Shown piece after piece: positions 5,749 through 7,669 of a DNA stretch of 7,669 nucleotides. The notes below the pieces were generated by a model that worked only from the letters and a program-made list of their open reading frames with translations, had not been told where the DNA came from and ran no database searches. The DNA is taken from contig CATWUX010000109.1 in assembly GCA_958354085.1 (NCBI GenBank), positions 1 to 7,669 on the forward strand, in the 5' to 3' direction. The position numbers were made by a program, and so were the translations under genes. This stretch comes from an uncultured Oscillospiraceae bacterium. GTDB lineage: Bacteria > Bacillota > Clostridia > Oscillospirales > Acutalibacteraceae. The stretch's first letter is position 1; each line of letters starts with the position of its first letter.

Positions 5749-6517
5749 CGGCGCCATTCCTCCCATGCTTAATATACGCGGCGGCGATCTTTTTCTCTAC
5801 CTGCGACGCCTGCAGCAGCATCTTGACCTCTTTAGGATCCAGATGTCGCCATTTTCCCGGAGCCAGCATACCCAGCTTCACCCCGCCGATCGTTGTACGG
5901 CGCAGACGGACAACCTCCAGCCCGAGCTGTTCACACATCCGACGAATCTGCCGGTTGCGTCCTTCGTACAGCACAACCTCCACCACCGTGCGTCCCGGCT
6001 CTTTGCTGACGACATACAGCTCTGCCGGCGCGGTTTTCTGCCCGTCCAGTACAATGCCTTCCTGAAAAGCCAGCATCTGCTCATCGGTAATATCCGAATG
6101 CAGCGTCACCCGGTACCGTTTGGCAACATGCGAAGCCGGATGGATAATCGCGTTGGCAAAATCTCCGTCGTTGGTGAGCAACAGCAGCCCCTCGGAATCG
6201 CGATCGAGACGCCCGACCGGGAACACGCGCACCCCGACGTCCTTTACCAGTTCCGCCACGCATTTGCGCCCTTTTTCATCGCTGAGCGTCGTAATGTAGC
6301 CGCGCGGCTTGTGCAGCATGATGTATACCGGCATTTCCGCTTTTCCTATCCGTTTGCCGGACACGGTTACGATATCCTTATGCGAATCGACCTTATCGCC
6401 CAACTTGGCAACATGTCCGTTCACCTTGACTTTTCCCTGTTCAATCAATTCTTCCGCTTTTCGACGGGACGCAATGCCCCGTTCCGACAACAGCTTTTGT
6501 AAACGTATTTCCGCCAT
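5723..6517 (-). CDS. rluB: 16S/23S rRNA pseudouridine synthase, RluB/RsuA family
   Basis: Isomerises a specific uridine of rRNA (23S for RluB, 16S for RsuA) to pseudouridine. The 264 residues contain an N-terminal S4 RNA-binding domain (about 3-48: RLQKLLSERGIASRRKAEEL) and the RsuA/RluB catalytic domain. Seen in the latter: MLHKPRGYITT (67-77), GRLDRDSEGLLLLTNDGDF (102-120) with the probable catalytic Asp105, EGRNRQIRRMCE, and LRRTTIGGVKLG. Which rRNA it modifies cannot be read here; the Firmicute single-copy form is usually called RluB. ATG at 6517, with AGGA eight bases and AAAGGA 13 bases upstream. It starts 25 bases after the carboxypeptidase gene and overlaps the small gene downstream. 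The C-terminus extends past the core with a basic tail ending in NRRRG. Confidence 0.95.
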   Translation of the reverse strand: MAEIRLQKLLSERGIASRRKAEELIEQGKVKVNGHVAKLGDKVDSHKDIVTVSGKRIGKAEMPVYIMLHKPRGYITTLSDEKGRKCVAELVKDVGVRVFPVGRLDRDSEGLLLLTNDGDFANAIIHPASHVAKRYRVTLHSDITDEQMLAFQEGIVLDGQKTAPAELYVVSKEPGRTVVEVVLYEGRNRQIRRMCEQLGLEVVRLRRTTIGGVKLGMLAPGKWRHLDPKEVKMLLQASQVEKKIAAAYIKHGRNGADAGNRRRG

Positions 6518-6542
6518 TTTCCGATTCCTGTCCTTTCTATTC

Positions 6543-7669
6543 CTACCACAGCAGCTCCCGCAGCATCCGGCAAAACAACCGCCACACCTGCTGCGGATAC
6601 CCCGCGACCGGCAGCGCCTCGATGCGGTATGCCGCCTGCAGCGGTACGACACACAGCTCGTTCCCGTCCAGCCAATAACGCACGTACCCGATCGTCTCCC
6701 CCGCTTCCACCGGCGCCAGCACAAATCGCGGCAATTCCACCGTCATCGTCACGTTGGGGCTGCTTCCCTTCGGCACTATCGCCGGTTCGGGCGTTTCCAT
6801 GCGCAGCGGCAGCCAGCCGGTTTCCCCGTTGGACACCGGCACCTGTGGCAGCACCGGTGTCGGCAACGTACACGCCTCTACCAGTTCAAAGCCGTACTCG
6901 TACAGCTTGATATGATCGTTCCAATAGTCACCGCCGTTGAGTGTAGCGACAACCAGCGTTACGCCGTCTTTTTGGGCGGCCGATACCAGACACCGCCCTG
7001 ATTTTTTGGTGAAACCGGTTTTTAGACCAATACAGTGCGAATACAGCGACAGCAAACGGTTATGGTTACTGATCGTTGCTTTGCGCTTTGGATCGCCCAA
7101 TTCAATTGTGGCCGTTTTTAATGCACAAATCGAAGCCAGCGTCGGGTTGCGCAGCACCGCTGCGCCAAGCAGCGCCATGTCATAGGCGCTTGCGGCATGG
7201 TCATCCGCGTCCAGCCCGGACGGCGTGACAAAGTGAGATTCGCGCATTTCCAGCTCCTGCGCCCGCTGATTCATTTTCTCCGCAAACGCAGGCAGAGAAC
7301 CGGATACGGTCAGCGCGATCGTATTCGCCGCGTCATTGCCTGAGGACAGCAGCAACCCGGTCAGCAGATCATGCATGGAGATCTTGTCGCCCGCATGCAG
7401 CCCCATGGAGGAGCCCTCCACCGTCACCGCTTCCTTGGTCGCCGTAATTTCGCGGGACATTTCCACATTTTCGGCGCCGATCAGGGCGGTCATCAGCTTG
7501 GTTGTGCTTGCCATAGCACGCGGTGTATGGGCATCCTTCTCATACAACACCCGCCCTGTCTGCGGCTCATACACGACCGCCGACAGCGACGAAAGCGATA
7601 TCGTTTCCGCGCGCACCCATACCGGGCATCCAAAAAACAAAAGGCAAACCGCCACCAGCCATCCGATTC
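6543..7669 (-). CDS. dacF: D-alanyl-D-alanine carboxypeptidase (peptidase S11), 5' end cut by window edge
   Basis: Penicillin-binding protein of the PBP5 class that removes the terminal D-Ala from peptidoglycan pentapeptides outside the cell membrane. The frame is open to the window edge. A GTG at 7655 is in frame, but the hydrophobic signal peptide (IGWLVAVCLLFFGCPVWVRA, probable cleavage before ETISL) lacks its charged start, so the true start is outside. Counting from that GTG, the three serine-PBP motifs are STTK (50-53, nucleophile Ser50), SGN (105-107) and KTG (212-214). A PBP5_C-like beta domain follows (about 255-345), then an amphipathic C-terminal helix (QQVWRLFCRMLRELLW) that would anchor it to the membrane. 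In Clostridia this gene often precedes an rluB-type gene, as here. The dacF name is by best family fit; dacB-type is possible. Confidence 0.93.
   Translation of the reverse strand, partial: IGWLVAVCLLFFGCPVWVRAETISLSSLSAVVYEPQTGRVLYEKDAHTPRAMASTTKLMTALIGAENVEMSREITATKEAVTVEGSSMGLHAGDKISMHDLLTGLLLSSGNDAANTIALTVSGSLPAFAEKMNQRAQELEMRESHFVTPSGLDADDHAASAYDMALLGAAVLRNPTLASICALKTATIELGDPKRKATISNHNRLLSLYSHCIGLKTGFTKKSGRCLVSAAQKDGVTLVVATLNGGDYWNDHIKLYEYGFELVEACTLPTPVLPQVPVSNGETGWLPLRMETPEPAIVPKGSSPNVTMTVELPRFVLAPVEAGETIGYVRYWLDGNELCVVPLQAAYRIEALPVAGYPQQVWRLFCRMLRELLW

Noticed and set aside
5432..6502. A 356-codon open frame on the plus strand
   Set aside because: Antisense to rluB and the small GNAT-like gene, with no recognisable domain. 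The minus-strand product has full S4 and pseudouridine synthase motifs.
6518..6724. Longer pseudouridine synthase starting at 6724
   Set aside because: The extra residues are Arg/Cys/Gly-rich, lie inside the carboxypeptidase gene in another frame, and the S4 domain begins right after the ATG at 6517.

Overview
The window reads as a housekeeping and central-metabolism segment of a Gram-positive, low-to-middle GC Firmicute. A Clostridia of the Oscillospiraceae/Ruminococcaceae type is my best guess. This rests on the gene order yicC-remA-gmk, which is typical of Firmicutes, on a sporulation-lineage type D,D-carboxypeptidase followed by a pseudouridine synthase, and on frequent AAAGGA/GGAGG ribosome binding sites. 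The placement is inferred from gene content and not from a database match. Every gene I can support is on the minus strand, so transcription runs from high to low coordinates. I see no RNA genes, insertion sequences, CRISPR arrays or phage genes.

The layout in the direction of transcription has three units. (1) 7669-5389: a secreted D-alanyl-D-alanine carboxypeptidase (5' end cut by the window), an S4-domain RluB/RsuA-type pseudouridine synthase, and a small protein resembling a degenerate GNAT acetyltransferase. A weak terminator and a good promoter overlap at 5352-5394. (2) 5229-2020: three genes that together match the subunit plan of a biotin-dependent transcarboxylase. They are an acyl-CoA carboxyltransferase-like protein (12S type), a small biotin carrier with an Ala/Pro linker (1.3S type) and a pyruvate/oxaloacetate carboxyltransferase (5S type). 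The unit closes with a clear hairpin terminator at 1957-1981. (3) 1901-1: a promoter, an unusual repeat-rich leader, then yicC (endoribonuclease family), remA (DUF370 DNA-binding regulator) and gmk (guanylate kinase, missing only its last residues at the window edge).

The most interesting part is the middle operon. It has no biotin carboxylase and no membrane decarboxylase beta subunit, so the encoded set would move a carboxyl group between an acyl-CoA and pyruvate/oxaloacetate through biotin. Its 12S-like subunit is short and has lost glycines in both signature oxyanion motifs, including a proline in the second. Its acyl-CoA substrate, or even its activity, is therefore an open question. The second point of interest is the yicC leader, with three copies of an 8-mer and two perfect palindromes between promoter and start codon.
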